NCBI RefSeq assembly: GCF_001832905.1
Contig: NZ_MKIR01000020.1
Coordinates: 1-64,000 of the forward strand
DNA length: 64,000 bases
Origin: Floricoccus tropicus
GTDB taxonomy: Bacteria > Bacillota > Bacilli > Lactobacillales > Streptococcaceae
Reading direction: 5' to 3'
Of the stretch, positions 20,937 through 32,640 are shown piece by piece. How positions within the stretch are numbered: the stretch's first letter is position 1; every line of letters starts with the position of its first letter. The translations under genes and the position numbers were made by a program. Below the pieces are notes generated by a model. The model was not told the origin of the DNA, searched no databases, and saw only the letters and a list, made by a program, of their open reading frames with translations.

Positions 20937-21076
20937 ATATTTATAAAAAAGCAATAAATATATCCGCATAATTTGTATCTACAATTGACATAATAACACA
21001 AATATAAATATTTAGCACAAATAAAAAGAATGTTCCAAAGGAGAGTCTTCATGATAATAATAATGATTGTACAAGC

Positions 21077-21107
21077 AAAAAAAGTAGCACGATTAATCGT
21101 GCTACTT
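21077..21107 (-). terminator. Terminator downstream of dnaK
   Basis: A perfect 26-bp palindrome (21082-21107, arms AAGTAGCACGATT) followed on the minus strand by seven T. It lies 100 bp after dnaK. Confidence 0.8.
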
Positions 21108-21206
21108 AAACTCTAAGTAACTGAATAGATATATTTTATATAGCTGCATCTGTTAACAAAGAGCCTTTTTATTTACTGTTGTTATGCAGTATAGGCGAAC
21201 TTAATA

Positions 21207-23084
<1,878 letters not shown>

Positions 23085-23123
23085 TTATTTATAGTTTTAT
23101 GACATTGCGGTCAATATATTATA

Positions 23124-23648
23124 TTATTGTGCCACCACTACCATACTAGGTCTTAGTACACGTTCATGAAGTTTGTAACCTTTTTGAAGGACTTGAACAA
23201 TTGTTTCTGCTGGATGTTCATCATCAGCTGGAACAGTTTGCACAGCCATGTGGAAATTTGGATCAAAAGTTCCATCAGAAGAAATTTCTTCAACACCTTC
23301 TTCAGAAAGCGCACGAGTCAAACTCTCTTGAACCATTTCAATTCCCTTACGAACGGATTCATCCATTTCGTCGATAGCAAGTGCTCTTTCCAGATTATCT
23401 ATACTAGGAAGAATCTTCTTAGCTAAATCTTGCGAACGATATCTTTGAAGTGTCTGTCTTTCCTCGTTTGAACGACGTTGAATATTTTGCATTTCAGCTG
23501 CCATTCGTAAGTACTTATCTTCAAAATCATCAGCTTTTGCTTGAGCTAATTCAAGTTCAGTAGGTTCATTAATAGCCTCTTCAACCTGAATATCTTCTTG
23601 CGGTACTACTTCTTCATTTTCTTCTTTTTTTAAATCTTTTTTAGACAT
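23124..23648 (-). CDS. grpE: Nucleotide exchange factor GrpE
   Basis: GrpE of 174 aa: acidic disordered N-terminus, long coiled coil (about 35-80, [22 protein letters not shown]) and a C-terminal beta-wing ending [18 protein letters not shown]. It releases ADP from DnaK. I start at the second of two nearby ATGs because AAGGAG abuts the first ATG with no spacing but lies 6 nt before the second. Confidence 0.96.
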   Translation of the reverse strand: MSKKDLKKEENEEVVPQEDIQVEEAINEPTELELAQAKADDFEDKYLRMAAEMQNIQRRSNEERQTLQRYRSQDLAKKILPSIDNLERALAIDEMDESVRKGIEMVQESLTRALSEEGVEEISSDGTFDPNFHMAVQTVPADDEHPAETIVQVLQKGYKLHERVLRPSMVVVAQ

Positions 23649-23669
23649 TTTCATCTCCTTGTCTTGACG

Positions 23670-24713
23670 TCATCTTTGAACTTCATAATGATTACCGTCT
23701 AAATATCTATAATAATCAGCTAATTTCATTGATAAAATTTTTGCTATCAAATCTACTAGGCTAACAATTTTATCATAATCAATATCAATTGGAGTAATTA
23801 CTGCAATTGTACCAGTACCCCTATATGGAATAATAAACTTTTGAGCAATTACTGTTAGATTTTCAAAAGCTCCAGCCTCATCTATCTTAATAACTCTCAT
23901 TGATTCTCCATCAATTACTTTTCTCAATTCATGAGTTAAACTTTGATTATCACTAAGAAGCTGATATAACTTTTCATCTCTACTAGTGTAGTCAAACAGA
24001 TCATGCTTTCTAGATACATGTATATCTTCAGTATATAAAACGGAAAATATGTCTTCGAATAACTCTAGTATCCCATCAGTTACCTGAAAATATTTAGCTA
24101 GTATTTGCGGTATCTCAGTCATCAAAGCATAGTGAATATCAATAGCTCGTTTTCCAACTAGCCTTGAGTGGACAATGTCTGAAATTGTCTTTAAACTCTT
24201 ATCTGTCAAACTACTTGGTAAGACAAATTGATTAGTTTTAACAATTCCCGTTGCCATTGTCATAACTGCTAAGGCAGAATGGTTATCAAGAATTACGATA
24301 TCAAAATTTGATAAAATTTGATCCTTCGGTTGAATCCCTAAAACAAAACTCGTAAATCCTGTTCGTTTAGCTAAAAGTTTAGCTCCTGTTTCAAAGATAT
24401 CACTTACTCTATAAAAGTCATGGTCAAATGCTTGCATGACATCAAAGATGGTTTTCTTATCAAGTTTATTAGGCTCTAAGAAATTTTCAATAAAATACTT
24501 ATAACCATCAACGGAAGGTATTCTTCCACTTGACAAGTGTTCTTTTTTTAAAAATCCGTATTTTTCAAGAGCATTCATATCATTTCTGATAGTAGCACTG
24601 CTGGCCTTAATATTTTCCATTAATAATTTTGAACCAACAGGTATCTGAGACTCGCCATAGATACCGACTATTAAATTTAAAATTTTCTGTTGTCTTTTCG
24701 TCAACATTAGCAC
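23670..24713 (-). CDS. hrcA: Heat-shock repressor HrcA
   Basis: HrcA of 345-347 aa: winged helix at about 1-75 (LTKRQQKILNLIVGIY, SSATIRNDMNALEKYGFL), a GAF-like domain and dimerisation regions. It binds CIRCE elements and represses class I heat-shock genes. The 5' end GTG-CTA-ATG-TTG gives two candidate starts, GTG at 24713 (5 nt after GGAGG) or ATG at 24707. Both lie inside CIRCE 1, so the operator also covers the ribosome site. It autoregulates its own operon. Confidence 0.95.
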   Translation of the reverse strand: MLMLTKRQQKILNLIVGIYGESQIPVGSKLLMENIKASSATIRNDMNALEKYGFLKKEHLSSGRIPSVDGYKYFIENFLEPNKLDKKTIFDVMQAFDHDFYRVSDIFETGAKLLAKRTGFTSFVLGIQPKDQILSNFDIVILDNHSALAVMTMATGIVKTNQFVLPSSLTDKSLKTISDIVHSRLVGKRAIDIHYALMTEIPQILAKYFQVTDGILELFEDIFSVLYTEDIHVSRKHDLFDYTSRDEKLYQLLSDNQSLTHELRKVIDGESMRVIKIDEAGAFENLTVIAQKFIIPYRGTGTIAVITPIDIDYDKIVSLVDLIAKILSMKLADYYRYLDGNHYEVQR

Positions 24714-24733
24714 TCATACCTCCTGACTGCTAA
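24707..24733 (-). promoter_or_regulatory. CIRCE element 1
   Basis: TTAGCACTC-N9-GACTGCTAA matches the CIRCE inverted repeat at 17 of 18 positions. It covers the ribosome site and start of hrcA just downstream of the promoter. Confidence 0.93.
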
Positions 24734-24743
24734 CTATATTTAT

Positions 24744-24772
24744 ATAATACACCCTATAAGAAATATTGTCAA
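24744..24772 (-). promoter_or_regulatory. Sigma-A promoter of hrcA-grpE-dnaK
   Basis: TTGACA (24767-24772), 17-bp spacer and TATTAT (24744-24749). It lies between the two CIRCE elements. Confidence 0.85.
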
Positions 24773-24789
24773 GGGAAAAGCACACATTT

Positions 24790-24816
24790 TTAGCACTTAT
24801 TTATATCGAGTGCTAA
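24790..24816 (-). promoter_or_regulatory. CIRCE element 2
   Basis: TTAGCACTT-N9-GAGTGCTAA matches CIRCE at 17 of 18 positions. It sits 17 bp upstream of the -35, with its centre 83 bp from that of CIRCE 1. The stretch 24817-24944 shows nothing else clear. Confidence 0.92.
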
Positions 24817-24944
24817 TTTTTAGATATATTAGTAAAATAAAATATAAAACTGATCTCCGTTGATTAAAATACTGATTATATAATACTCTATAGATGCTAT
24901 TAATTAGTAAATATTGATATAAAAAAGCAATAAGATTATATATC

Positions 24945-25547
24945 TCACTGCCTATCGTATTCATATAATTTATATTGTTCAATAACTTCTATAATCTTAT
25001 CGGCATACGTCGGATCTGTTGCATAGCCAGCTTCCTGAATTGATTTTGCCGCATCTTTATAGTTATCTGCTGCTATCACATCTTCATACAAATTCTTATC
25101 CCAATCTACTCCTTCTCGCATAAGTTTTGCATGAGCAATAATTGAATCAGACCATGAATCGTACCACGCAAAATCATCCTTGATTGTAATCCATTTTCCA
25201 TCAATGTATTCTTTAGTTTCAAGCTTAACATGCTTATCAGTAGTACCTGCTTTGACACCAAACAAATTATTATATTTACTTGCTAAGTCACTTTGACCAA
25301 AATTTGATTCTAAAATTGCTTGAGCCATAATTAGAGAGGCTCGTATTCCATATGATCTTTGAACATTTTGTGCAGCGGGTGCTATTTCCTTAATAAATTC
25401 ATTCTTGCTGACCTTGTTTTTCTTCACTTCTGCTGAGATAGTATCTTCAACTTTATATTCTATTGAAATCCTACTGATAAAAAATAAAATTAGAAAAATA
25501 AAACAAGAAAAAAGGACAATAAAAGGAATTTTTAATTTTCGTCTCAT
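24945..25547 (-). CDS. Membrane-anchored endo-beta-N-acetylglucosaminidase (GH73)
   Basis: Protein of 200 aa with one N-terminal membrane anchor (about 8-26) and a GH73 glucosaminidase domain (about 45-195). Seen: IRASLIMAQAILESNFGQS with the catalytic glutamate in AILES, YNNLFGVKA, and the C-terminal GYATDPTYADKI motif, all typical of LytG/AtlA-like wall hydrolases. It cuts peptidoglycan glycan strands. It follows the LD-carboxypeptidase gene by 6 bp, so the two wall enzymes are coexpressed. Confidence 0.88.
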   Translation of the reverse strand: MRRKLKIPFIVLFSCFIFLILFFISRISIEYKVEDTISAEVKKNKVSKNEFIKEIAPAAQNVQRSYGIRASLIMAQAILESNFGQSDLASKYNNLFGVKAGTTDKHVKLETKEYIDGKWITIKDDFAWYDSWSDSIIAHAKLMREGVDWDKNLYEDVIAADNYKDAAKSIQEAGYATDPTYADKIIEVIEQYKLYEYDRQ

Positions 25548-25553
25548 TAACTC

Positions 25554-26384
25554 TTACTGCTCCTTATCCGGTAGTTTATCTAGATATTCTTCTAATGTAA
25601 TTTGATTTTCTGTAATATACTTAGCGATGTCTTTGCCAACATATCTGAAATGCCAACTTTCATAGTCAATCATTGTCTTTTCAGTTGATCTAGTATCTTT
25701 TGGATATCTAAGAATAAATCCATAATCTGGTGCGTGATTAATCAACCACTGCTGTGATTCATACTTATCCATATCACCTTCTAATTGCGGATAGGCTGCC
25801 AGTGCATCACTTCCCGCTATATCAACAGCAAGTCCTGTCATATGCTCACTTGATCCTGGAGGATTAATTAGAGACTCAGTTGCTTCTTTAGCCTGTTCTT
25901 CACTCATACCACTTGATATATTTTGTTGAAGTGAGTTATTATATACAACTTGCTGATCAGCACGGCTTCTATATCCCGAAACATATTGTATGCTATATCC
26001 TGCAGCCTTTGCACCATCAACATAACTTTGCAAGGCCTCTTCAATTCTCTCATCAACAATAATTGACTTACCCTCAGTCATTGAAACCTGATTAAAAGAA
26101 ACTTCGTGGTCTAAAACATTTTTTTTATTAACTAAGACCAAATTCCAATCGTCTTTTGATGCTCGGGAATTTGATTCATCTTTTTCAGCAGATGAATCTG
26201 AATTATTTGTTGAAGATTCTTCATATTTCTCAGCTGATTCTTCTTTTTTCCCAGATATCTGTGTATTTTTTTTGGAAAAATCTGAGTCATGTTCTTTATT
26301 TCCCAGTAGGCTACTGATTGCAAATACTGACAAGATTATCGCAGTCACAGCTCCAGCACCAATTATTACGTTTTTACTCTTCAT
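25554..26384 (-). CDS. D,D/L,D-carboxypeptidase, VanY/LdcB family
   Basis: Exported or lipid-free membrane-anchored peptidase of 276 aa. N-terminal hydrophobic segment (about 6-27), a low-complexity Ser/Glu/Asp/Asn linker (about 35-78), then a LAS-family domain (about 85-270) with SGYRSRADQQ, zinc motif SSEHMTGLAVD and SWHFRYVG. It trims D- or L,D-linked residues from muropeptide stems. It overlaps the upstream phosphatase gene by 11 bp. LdcB-type activity is the likeliest, but the substrate is not fixed by sequence. Confidence 0.88.
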   Translation of the reverse strand: MKSKNVIIGAGAVTAIILSVFAISSLLGNKEHDSDFSKKNTQISGKKEESAEKYEESSTNNSDSSAEKDESNSRASKDDWNLVLVNKKNVLDHEVSFNQVSMTEGKSIIVDERIEEALQSYVDGAKAAGYSIQYVSGYRSRADQQVVYNNSLQQNISSGMSEEQAKEATESLINPPGSSEHMTGLAVDIAGSDALAAYPQLEGDMDKYESQQWLINHAPDYGFILRYPKDTRSTEKTMIDYESWHFRYVGKDIAKYITENQITLEEYLDKLPDKEQ

Positions 26385-27066
26385 TCTTTAATAGTTTTCT
26401 TCCTTCTCGACGATACGACATGTCACCAATTTTCAAAATATCAAATTGACCATTTTTATACTCTAATTCTGTTACACTTCCATTATCTAACAACTGAATT
26501 CTTGGTTGATCAGGATCAATTAAATGTATAAAAGTAGCTATGGTCATTCCATGACTTACTACTACTATTTCTTCTGATTCAAAATCTTCTGCTTCCTGTG
26601 CAAGTTCTGTAAATCCTGTAATAATCCTATTACTTAAAACATCCCAAGACTCAGCCCATCCAGCAGTATCTACTTCCATAATTCCATTTGCAATATCTTC
26701 ATATGTTAATGAATCAATTTCTCGTCCACCAAATGCCTCTGTACGTGGTAATACTCCACCAAATAATTCTCCGTCATAGGCGCCGTCCATACTTCCAAAA
26801 CACCATTCACGTATACGTGGATCCATTGTATATGCAATGCCTTCATTATCGGAATTTTCAAGGATAAGATTCATTGTTTGTAGGGTTCTACCACTGTCTG
26901 ATGAATAAGCCCTATCAAATCGTATATTATTTATTTTAAAACCTAAGCCAAGTTCTGTAATTCCAAGTTGACCTTCTTTTGTTAAAGGAGTATCACTCCA
27001 ACCTTGAGCTCTTCCTATTGTATTAAACATGGTTTTACCATGTCTAACAAGATAAATTTTAACCAT
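26374..27066 (-). CDS. Histidine phosphatase (phosphoglycerate mutase superfamily)
   Basis: Protein of 230 aa with the RHG motif LVRHGKTMFNTIGRAQGWSDTPLT (His9 phospho-acceptor) and the second catalytic histidine in VVSHGMTIATF. Its length and lack of mutase insertions suggest a broad-specificity phosphatase rather than glycolytic mutase. It is the first gene of a three-gene unit with two wall hydrolases. An extended -10 (TGTTATAAT) is about 50 bp upstream of the ATG. Confidence 0.85.
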   Translation of the reverse strand: MVKIYLVRHGKTMFNTIGRAQGWSDTPLTKEGQLGITELGLGFKINNIRFDRAYSSDSGRTLQTMNLILENSDNEGIAYTMDPRIREWCFGSMDGAYDGELFGGVLPRTEAFGGREIDSLTYEDIANGIMEVDTAGWAESWDVLSNRIITGFTELAQEAEDFESEEIVVVSHGMTIATFIHLIDPDQPRIQLLDNGSVTELEYKNGQFDILKIGDMSYRREGRKLLKNEE

Positions 27067-27193
27067 TATTTATTATTCTCCTTAGTTTTTAAATAACTAG
27101 TACAGTTCATTAAATTTAATTATAACACAAAATAAATTTTGGGGAAATGGTAGGGGGTCAAGAGCTGTTTGATTAAGATTCTTCTACATAATT

Positions 27194-27226
27194 AAAAGAT
27201 AGTCTATAACAAACTATCTTTTAACC
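27194..27226 (-). terminator. Terminator after the pvaA-like gene
   Basis: Perfect 12-bp inverted repeat TTAAAAGATAGT/ACTATCTTTTAA with a 9-nt loop. The T-tract is short, so efficiency is uncertain. Confidence 0.6.
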
Positions 27227-27266
27227 ACATTATTATCTAAATATTTTTAAACCCAATACTTAATTA

Positions 27267-27878
27267 TTAAAACCAATCCATTATTCTAATCAAGTATAAA
27301 TTAAATCTAACCTCACGGGCATAGAAAATATTTCCACCATTAACATAAAGCTTTCCACCATTAAATAAAATAGCTGTTGGAGTGAGATGACGATAGGTTT
27401 TTCCTTCAGTATTTCCCAAAGACTTAGCTATAACATTTTTTGAATAACTTTCACTTAATTCTAAAGTGTTTTTACCACCATTTTTAGCTACATAATCAAT
27501 ATAACCTTCACCAAAATTGTATGATTGAACTCCAGTCCAAACATCCACATTTGCTTTAGCAGCACCTTCTAATCTTTCTGATAGAGTTATAATTCCTTGC
27601 TTTATACTGTCTTGCTCATTATCAATCATGTTAGTTTGACCAGACATGCTTTCGCTAGACTGCATAACATCAGCAGCACGACCCTTAGTCTCTGTATAAA
27701 TAATAGCTAAGGCAAGTTCAGTATCGTTATTACCTGCCACCCCATGTTCATTTAATGTTGTTTGAACATAGTCCTTGTAAGTCATAACTTGTTTCACATT
27801 TTGTCGAACATTATATAAATAAAGACCAGCAAAAACCAAAAGGCCAAAAACTATAAGTCTTCGTAAGAATTTAAACAT
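27267..27878 (-). CDS. Membrane-anchored lysozyme-like protein (PvaA/YjbJ-like)
   Basis: Protein of 203 aa with an N-terminal membrane helix (about 8-25) and a lysozyme-like domain. ALAIIYTETKGRAADVMQSSES resembles the catalytic-glutamate region of the pneumococcal vaccine antigen A family (Glu in YTETKG), and YNFGEGYIDYVA follows. It is predicted to cleave peptidoglycan glycan strands. It ends the operon running from tdk, 27 bp after the nucleoid-associated gene, in the same place as in streptococci. Confidence 0.85.
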   Translation of the reverse strand: MFKFLRRLIVFGLLVFAGLYLYNVRQNVKQVMTYKDYVQTTLNEHGVAGNNDTELALAIIYTETKGRAADVMQSSESMSGQTNMIDNEQDSIKQGIITLSERLEGAAKANVDVWTGVQSYNFGEGYIDYVAKNGGKNTLELSESYSKNVIAKSLGNTEGKTYRHLTPTAILFNGGKLYVNGGNIFYAREVRFNLYLIRIMDWF

Positions 27879-27905
27879 ATTTTTCAGCCTCCAATCTCAA
27901 GGTTT

Positions 27906-28886
27906 TTACCACTTATTTTTTATTTCTTCAATATTTTTAATTAATATTGAATAGGTGCCATCTTCATTCTGAATAAATTCTACTGAATCCGCATCATCAT
28001 AAAGAGATTGTGGCACCATTAATTCAATTCCGTTGGACAACGATAGTTTTTGATTTGATAACTTCTTTTCCATTCGTTCAGTAGGAACTTCAGAAAATTT
28101 AAGTGTTTCAGGAATCGATTCTTTAACATTCTCTTGAAAATTCAAGCGTGCTGTAAGATTATCTGAAAAGAATTGATTAGCTAGTTCTTCCGGATCCAAT
28201 GCTTGTTTTTCTTCGATTGAGTTAAAAACTGCATTTTGAATCTTAGAAGAGAACATGAAGTCATCTTTATTCATGTCTTTAGCAACGGCTTGTGCAGTTT
28301 TCTTTATTGCTCTTATGGCATGATTTATAGAAATATCAGGTTTTTCAGCGAGTAAGTTTTCAGAGAAATAATTATAATTTTTTCCATTATACTTAATTCT
28401 TTTTTCAATTAAATGGTATTCTTTTGTATCTAAATTAATAACGATAGATTCATCAGCTGCGCTTCCTGCACCTGGTAAATTTTTCTCTGTCTTTCTAATT
28501 TTGATATTACCTTCATCATCAATATGAGCGAAACTTTCTCTTAAACTCATTCTAATAAAGGCAAAGTGTAAATGTGTATCTTTTTCAAACTCAACAAAAA
28601 GTAAGTCATTCATTTTTTGAGCTTCTGACAAAACAAATTCTTCCCGCCAAAAATTTGCTACTTTTTCTGATGACTTGATAAAATCATCATTTATATTGAG
28701 TAAAAACTGATTGTCCTCAGAGAGTGTTCCACGTTTAGCATCATCAGAATATACTTTTTCCACCTTCTTAGTGACATAATCAAGTAATAAAGGTGACAGT
28801 TCCATGAGACTTGTCGAAAAGTTAATTTCTGGTTGTCCTGGATCAAACGAGTGAATTATTGCTTTTTTTACATATATATCGATCAT
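27906..28886 (-). CDS. Nucleoid-associated protein, NdpA/YejK-like
   Basis: Soluble protein of 326 aa beginning MIDIYVKKAIIHSFDPGQPE, resembling the nucleoid-associated NdpA (37-kDa) family found next to glyA in streptococci. It has no membrane segment or catalytic motif that I can identify. It starts 1 nt after the glyA stop, so translation is coupled. Function beyond nucleoid association in family members is unknown. Confidence 0.75.
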   Translation of the reverse strand: MIDIYVKKAIIHSFDPGQPEINFSTSLMELSPLLLDYVTKKVEKVYSDDAKRGTLSEDNQFLLNINDDFIKSSEKVANFWREEFVLSEAQKMNDLLFVEFEKDTHLHFAFIRMSLRESFAHIDDEGNIKIRKTEKNLPGAGSAADESIVINLDTKEYHLIEKRIKYNGKNYNYFSENLLAEKPDISINHAIRAIKKTAQAVAKDMNKDDFMFSSKIQNAVFNSIEEKQALDPEELANQFFSDNLTARLNFQENVKESIPETLKFSEVPTERMEKKLSNQKLSLSNGIELMVPQSLYDDADSVEFIQNEDGTYSILIKNIEEIKNKW

Positions 28887-28887
28887 T

Positions 28888-30138
28888 TTAATATAGTGGG
28901 AATTTGTCAGTCAAGGCGACAACTTCATCCCTTACCTCATCTAATACTTCTTGATTATCTTTATTTTTCAAAGCTTTAATAACTAAATTAGCAACTTGTT
29001 TAGACTCTTCTTCTTTAAATCCGCGACTAGTAATGGCTGGTGTTCCAATACGCACACCACTTGTAATAAAGGGACTAAGTGGTTCGAATGGGATAGAATT
29101 TTTGTTTAAAGTGATGCTGACATCATCTAATAGATTTTGAGCTTCTTTTCCTGTTACTCCAAGTCCAGTCACATCGAGCATAAAGAGATGATTATCTGTT
29201 CCACCACTTATAACACGAAGACCTTCTTCTTGAGCGAAAACTTCAACCATAGCTTTAGCATTACTTACAACTTGCTCTTGGTAGGCTACAAACTCATCAT
29301 CAAGTGCTTCCTTGAAAGCAACAGCTTTAGCAGCAATTACATGTTCTAATGGTCCACCTTGAATACCTGGGAAGATACTACTATTAATCTTCTTAGCAAG
29401 ATCTTCATTGTTTGTCAAAATCATTCCACCACGAGGTCCACGTAAAGTTTTGTGGGTTGTAGTAGTTACAATATCTGCATAATCAATAGGGTTTTGATGG
29501 ATTCCTGCTGCCACAAGACCAGCAATATGAGCCATATCAACCATCAAATATGCCCCAACTTCATCTGCTATTTCACGGAACTTATCAAATTCAATTTTTT
29601 TAGAATATGCTGACGCTCCCGCGACGATAAGCTTAGGCTTAACTTCACGCGCTTTAACACGAATAGCATCATAATCAAGTTCTTCTGTAGTTGGATCTAC
29701 CCCATATGATGTAAAATCATATGTTTTTCCTGAAAAGCTCACTGGTGCTCCGTGAGTTAAGTGTCCTCCAGCTGCAAGATCCATTCCCATCACCTTATCA
29801 CCTGGTTCAATCAAACTCATATATGCTGCTTGGTTTGCTTGACTACCTGAATGTGGTTGAACATTGGCATATTTCGCTCCAAACAGTTCTTTAGCGCGTT
29901 CAATTGCTAAATTCTCAACAATATCTACAACATCAGTACCGCCATAATAACGACGTCCTGGATAGCCTTCAGCATATTTGTTTGTTAAAACTGTACCTTG
30001 AGCAGCCATAACTGCTTTACTAGCCACATTTTCACTAGCAATAAGCTCAATATTTTGTTGTTGGCGACGTTCCTCAGCACTAACCGCTGACCAAAGTTCT
30101 GGATCGTAACTTGCAAATTCAATCTTGTCAAAAATCAT
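28888..30138 (-). CDS. glyA: Serine hydroxymethyltransferase
   Basis: PLP enzyme of 416 aa interconverting serine plus tetrahydrofolate with glycine plus methylene-tetrahydrofolate. Seen: LIASENV near the N-terminus, [26 protein letters not shown] and the PLP lysine in [14 protein letters not shown]. It overlaps the sua5 stop by 4 bp, with GAGGAGC as ribosome site. Confidence 0.97.
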   Translation of the reverse strand: MIFDKIEFASYDPELWSAVSAEERRQQQNIELIASENVASKAVMAAQGTVLTNKYAEGYPGRRYYGGTDVVDIVENLAIERAKELFGAKYANVQPHSGSQANQAAYMSLIEPGDKVMGMDLAAGGHLTHGAPVSFSGKTYDFTSYGVDPTTEELDYDAIRVKAREVKPKLIVAGASAYSKKIEFDKFREIADEVGAYLMVDMAHIAGLVAAGIHQNPIDYADIVTTTTHKTLRGPRGGMILTNNEDLAKKINSSIFPGIQGGPLEHVIAAKAVAFKEALDDEFVAYQEQVVSNAKAMVEVFAQEEGLRVISGGTDNHLFMLDVTGLGVTGKEAQNLLDDVSITLNKNSIPFEPLSPFITSGVRIGTPAITSRGFKEEESKQVANLVIKALKNKDNQEVLDEVRDEVVALTDKFPLY

Positions 30139-30743
30139 AATAGCTCCTCAATACTTTCTAGCATTACTGCTCCTTGTCGTAAAATAATTGGTTTTTCACC
30201 TGAAAAATCAACTATCGTCGAGTCTACTCCACTGATACCAGAATCATCTTCTTTCACAGCATTTATCTTTTTATCAAAATCCCTTAAGACTTGTTTAGCC
30301 TTAGTAGGACTACTCTGTCCAGTAATATTAGCACTTGGACCAACTAAAACACCAACTTTTTTGATGACATTTAAAGTAAATGGATTTGCAGGCATTCTAA
30401 ATCCAACAGTTTTTTTGCCCTCATTAATGTATGAAGGAACCTTGTCATTTGCTTCTAAAATTATAGTTAAAGGACCAGGCATAAATTTCTCAACAATACG
30501 ATCAAGATAACTTGGCTGATTTTGAGAATATTTATATATGTCCTCAATACTAGAAATATTTAAATTTAAGGAATGATCCAAGCTCCTATTTTTAACTGCG
30601 AAAACTTGTCTTACAGCATCCTCGTTTAGAGCATCTGCAAACAAACCATATACAGTTTCTGTAGGAAGAGCAACCAGTCCCCCAGACTTCAATATATCAG
30701 CGGCATGTGCAGTTTGATTATTTTCTAACCTCTCCGTTATCAC
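30135..30743 (-). CDS. ywlC: Threonylcarbamoyl-AMP synthase (Sua5/YrdC/YwlC)
   Basis: Protein of 202 aa with the YrdC fold motif [20 protein letters not shown] (about 21-40) and [11 protein letters not shown]. It makes threonylcarbamoyl-AMP for the tRNA t6A37 modification. The start is GTG and overlaps the end of prmC by 26 bp. It is short and lacks the C-terminal Sua5 domain, as in the TsaC type. Confidence 0.92.
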   Translation of the reverse strand: MITERLENNQTAHAADILKSGGLVALPTETVYGLFADALNEDAVRQVFAVKNRSLDHSLNLNISSIEDIYKYSQNQPSYLDRIVEKFMPGPLTIILEANDKVPSYINEGKKTVGFRMPANPFTLNVIKKVGVLVGPSANITGQSSPTKAKQVLRDFDKKINAVKEDDSGISGVDSTIVDFSGEKPIILRQGAVMLESIEELL

Positions 30744-31551
30744 TAATAACCACCATCCTATCTAATCCTGCCAAATCAGGCAGTATCCTAATTTCTTTTT
30801 TGGGAAAAGATTTTTGGAACAAATTTTTAACAGCTTGTCCCTGATTAAAACCGATCTCCAAATAAATTTTACCACCCTGACTTAGAAATTGCTCGGAATT
30901 AGCTGCTAATCTGTTATAAATTGCAAGACCTGATTCAGTAGCATACAATGCTAAATCTGGTTCATATTTGATTACTGACTCATCCATCAGATCTTGTTCA
31001 TCATATGCAATGTATGGAGGATTTGAAACTATGATATCAAAAGACCCATTCACACTAGAAAAGACATCGCTTTGAACAAAATCCACTGATAAATTGTTGG
31101 CTTCTGCGTTTGTATTTGCAAGAGCCAAAGCATCAGTTGAAATGTCTGCTAAAGTAACTTGCCATGAAGGACGTGCTTTTTTTAGAGATAATCCAATCGC
31201 ACCAGTTCCAGTACCAACATCTAAGACTTTTAAATTTTCAACTTCATTTTCTTTCAAAATCAAGTCTACTAACTCTTCTGTCTCAGGACGTGGAATTAGA
31301 GCTCTTGGATCAACTTTAAGATTAAGATTATAAAAATCAGTATCTCCAACTATATATTGCGCAGGCTCATTCTGAGCTAATCTTTGCGAAATATTTTCCA
31401 AAAGTTGCCTGTCATTTTCTTCAATTTCTTTATTTAACAAATTAAGGTAGGAAAGTCTATCAAGTTTTTTGATATATCGATACACATAGCCTAAATCTTC
31501 CTGATTTTGAGCATCCTTTTCTCTTTCATCAAAAAACTCTTTGTAATTCAT
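30718..31551 (-). CDS. prmC: Release factor glutamine methyltransferase PrmC
   Basis: Methyltransferase of 277 aa. It has an N-terminal helical domain (1-80), the SAM motif VLDVGTGTGAIGLSL and catalytic NPPY (SNPPYIAYDE). It methylates the glutamine of the GGQ motif in release factors, and its substrate RF1 is encoded 15 bp upstream in the same operon. Confidence 0.96.
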   Translation of the reverse strand: MNYKEFFDEREKDAQNQEDLGYVYRYIKKLDRLSYLNLLNKEIEENDRQLLENISQRLAQNEPAQYIVGDTDFYNLNLKVDPRALIPRPETEELVDLILKENEVENLKVLDVGTGTGAIGLSLKKARPSWQVTLADISTDALALANTNAEANNLSVDFVQSDVFSSVNGSFDIIVSNPPYIAYDEQDLMDESVIKYEPDLALYATESGLAIYNRLAANSEQFLSQGGKIYLEIGFNQGQAVKNLFQKSFPKKEIRILPDLAGLDRMVVISDNGEVRK

Positions 31552-31566
31552 TATTAGCTATCCTTT

Positions 31567-32640
31567 TTATTTATTTAATTCTTCTAATTTTTGTGTTTGA
31601 TCATATATAACCAAAGCATCAACCACTTCATCAAGTTTTCCAGCAAGAATTTGATCTAGCTTTTGAATTGTAAGACCAATACGGTGGTCTGTTACTCGAT
31701 TTTGTGGGAAGTTATATGTACGAATACGTTCTGAACGATCACCAGTTCCCACAGCAGATTTACGGTTTGCATCATACTCACTTTGTGCTGCTTGGATAAA
31801 GTGGTCAGATACACGGGCACGAATGATTTTCATAGCTTTTTCACGGTTCTTTTGTTGGCTACGTTCATCTTGCATTTCAACTTTAATACCTGTTGGTAAA
31901 TGGACAATACGTACAGCAGACGCTGTCTTATTGACGTGCTGTCCACCTGCTCCAGAAGCGTGATAGATATCTACACGTAAATCAGAATCTGGAATATCAA
32001 TCTCAACGTCCTCTGCTTCTGGTAAGACTACAACCGTAGCAGTTGATGTGTGAACACGACCCTGTGATTCAGTAGAGGGAATACGTTGAACACGATGTGC
32101 TCCACTTTCATATTTTAGTTTAGAATAAACAGAATCACCTGAGATCATAGCTATAACTTCCTTATAACCACCGATCCCAGTAACATTAGCTTCCATTATT
32201 TCAAATTTCCATCCCTGGCTTTCAGCGTATTTTTGATACATATTTAATAAATCACCGGCAAACAATGCTGCCTCATCTCCACCTGCTGCTCCACGAATTT
32301 CCATGATAATATTTTTGTCGTCATTTGGATCTTTAGGAAGTAAAAGAATTTTCATTTCTTCTTCAAGTTCTTCTTTATGAGATTTTGCTTCTTTAAGCTC
32401 TTCTTTGGCAAGCTCAATCATTTCATCATCAAGCCCGCTCTCACCAAGTAGTTCTTCACTTTCTGAGATTGTTTCTAGTGTTTTTTTATAGTCTCTGTAA
32501 GCTGCTACAGTTTCACGAATACTCGCTTCTTCTTTTGAAAGAGCCATGAAACGCTTTGTATCACTTACTACCTCTGGGTCACTTAAAAGCTCCCCTAATT
32601 CTTCGTAACGGTTCTCAACCGATTGAAGCTGATCGTACAT
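31567..32640 (-). CDS. prfA: Peptide chain release factor 1
   Basis: RF1 of 357 aa. The codon-recognition tripeptide PST sits in [10 protein letters not shown] (PxT, RF1 type) and the peptidyl-hydrolysis motif GGQ in SGAGGQHVN. It terminates translation at UAA and UAG. Its ATG follows the tdk stop codon directly (TAAATG). Confidence 0.97.
   Translation of the reverse strand: MYDQLQSVENRYEELGELLSDPEVVSDTKRFMALSKEEASIRETVAAYRDYKKTLETISESEELLGESGLDDEMIELAKEELKEAKSHKEELEEEMKILLLPKDPNDDKNIIMEIRGAAGGDEAALFAGDLLNMYQKYAESQGWKFEIMEANVTGIGGYKEVIAMISGDSVYSKLKYESGAHRVQRIPSTESQGRVHTSTATVVVLPEAEDVEIDIPDSDLRVDIYHASGAGGQHVNKTASAVRIVHLPTGIKVEMQDERSQQKNREKAMKIIRARVSDHFIQAAQSEYDANRKSAVGTGDRSERIRTYNFPQNRVTDHRIGLTIQKLDQILAGKLDEVVDALVIYDQTQKLEELNK

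Noticed and set aside
20861-21052. 64-residue N-terminal extension of the NatA-like ATPase
   Set aside because: The extension runs through a consensus promoter and its operators; the family start is MVLDLKN with a good ribosome site.
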